Shown one piece after another: positions 62,933 through 64,000 of a stretch of DNA of 64,000 bases. Position 1 is the stretch's first letter, and each line of letters starts with the position of its first letter. The translations under genes and the position numbers were made by a program. The stretch comes from Cannabis sativa (taxonomy: Eukaryota > Streptophyta > Magnoliopsida > Rosales > Cannabaceae): positions 13,785,351-13,849,350 of the forward strand of contig NC_083602.1 of NCBI RefSeq assembly GCF_029168945.1, written 5' to 3'. The notes below the pieces were generated by a model that did no database searches, was not told where the DNA came from, and saw only the letters and a list, made by a program, of their open reading frames with translations.

Positions 62933-63557
62933 TATTAAGAGTTAGACCCACATTGCTAATATGTAGAAATAAATTGTGATATATAAGATGAAAGTGGCTT
63001 ACTCCTCCCATTGCCAATTGGTTTCGGGATGGAACCTCATTCATCTTATTTCTCAAATTCTAACATGGTATCAGAGCCACTTCGTGGATCCGTCGTGAGC
63101 CCAAATTGCCACCGGTCCAAAAAAGCCGTTTGTGATCCGTCGTGAGCCAAAGTGTCGCCGTCCAAACAAATAATTCCGCTGTCTCCCCCTCCTTTAACCT
63201 CCATTTGGGACCTTCTGCCCAATTACTGTGCCAATTTCCAAGGTGTTGGGGTCTGAATCTGACTCGTTTCAAAATCCACAAATTTCCCGACGATGTACGC
63301 CCACAAATTTCCCAATATTCGTCCTTGTGGGATTTTTTCAAATATCAATGCCTACTCTCGTGGTTTCTTAAAGGTCGTTCATTATACTCCACACTCCTTC
63401 CTGTGCCCAAACGTGGGAGGAAGGTGTATTAAGAGTTAGTCCCACATTGCTAATGTGTGGAAATAAATTGTGATATATAAGATGAAAGGGCTACTCCTCC
63501 CATTGCCAATTGGTTTTGGGATGGAACCTCATTCATTTTATTTCTCAAATTCTAACA
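62933..63557 (+). mobile_element. TRIM (miniature LTR retrotransposon)
   Basis: Two LTRs of about 133 bp (62933-63065 and 63425-63557, TGTATTAAGAG...TTCTAACA) flank only about 360 bp of internal DNA. A perfect TGGTATCAGAGCC primer-binding site sits at 63066 and a GTGGGAGGAAGG polypurine tract at 63412-63424. CTTAG occurs on both outer sides (62928-62932 and 63558-63562), a 5-bp target duplication. The 5' LTR has lost its first two bases. No coding capacity, as is normal for TRIMs. Confidence 0.9.
63066..63078 (+). other. TRIM primer-binding site
   Basis: TGGTATCAGAGCC immediately after the LTR; complement of the initiator-methionine tRNA 3' end. Confidence 0.9.
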
Positions 63558-63562
63558 CTTAG

Positions 63563-64000
63563 AACATGATGAACTAACGTACTCACATGGGAAGATTTTG
63601 AATGTACATGCATTATATACAATTTGGATGAACTTCGGTGATGGGTTTCGATGCGCCTCCAAATTCTCGCACTGGACCAACAAAAAGAATGAAATCGCTA
63701 AGAGAGCAGGAGAGAGAAACCTCTCTCTGGCTAGAATGTGCGGAAGGTTTATGCAAGAAAGAGAGAGAAAAAAGAGCTTTATACGAGTTAGACACGTTTT
63801 AGAGGAATCATATCAATTCTGGAGTTTTTTTGGCACCTGATGTAGGGGCAAATGTCAATCGTTTAGGTCAATGGTATTTTTGAATAATTTTTTTTTTTAA
63901 AAAGTCACCTAATTTAATTTCTCATAAACCAAGAATTCGGTTACATATTACCTACATTTTATATGTAATAGATATTTGTTTTTCAGTTAATTAGTAATTT
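63563..64000. other. Unassigned right edge
   Basis: A short plus ORF (63598-63840, beginning MNVHALYTIWMNFGDGF) has no recognised motif and is probably chance. From about 63900 the sequence resembles 43150-43230, a small dispersed repeat. Confidence 0.4.

Overview
This is plant nuclear DNA, most likely from a eudicot. It is AT-rich, has no bacterial-type gene layout, and consists almost entirely of nested transposable elements around decayed fragments of host genes. I see no intact host gene and no RNA gene. The species cannot be fixed from the sequence.

Layout. (1) 1-3273: a degenerate minus-strand ORF set with a PF04195-like core, followed by a polypurine tract and a plus-strand 3' LTR (2582-3273); together this looks like the 3' end of a large Ty3/gypsy element carrying an antisense extra ORF. 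(2) 3274-23885: one minus-strand Ty3/gypsy element (G1) split by two inverted copies of a Ty1/copia family, copy A (minus, 4849-14307) and copy B (plus, 14308-21154). (3) 23886-36296: the gag start, PBS and LTR of another gypsy element (G3), split by copia copy C (24203-35541), which still has a perfect 5-bp target duplication (CTACT). (4) 36297-40470: decayed gypsy pol, a G-rich minisatellite, a 9-bp-TSD MITE and a Mutator-like element with ~345-bp inverted ends and a proline-rich cargo ORF. (5) 40470-44603: fragments of WD40 genes: a STRAP-like first exon (minus), a PRP19/MAC3-like C-terminal piece (plus), then a (CT)n tract leading into the start of an AIP1-like gene. (6) 44604-62283: a hAT-type element inserted in the AIP1 pseudogene. 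Copia copy D (44720-61902) lies inside it, and a chromodomain gypsy element G2 (48204-57381) lies inside copia D. (7) 62284-64000: the rest of the AIP1 exon, a TRIM element with CTTAG target duplications, and unassigned sequence.

The four copia copies share the same long AT-rich non-coding leader, the same ancient internal duplication and a pol fossil with at least one identical nonsense codon. This suggests a non-autonomous family that spread after losing its coding capacity. G2 has every gypsy domain in order (gag, CCHC knuckle, protease, RT, RNase H, integrase, chromodomain), but the frame is broken many times. Some of those breaks, and many differences in copies C and D, cluster at CAG/CTG sites and may be assembly errors rather than mutations.

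The most unusual parts are the WD40 gene-fragment cluster with its datable chain of nested insertions, and the copia family with its fossil pol. All family names come from motifs read by eye; no database search was run.
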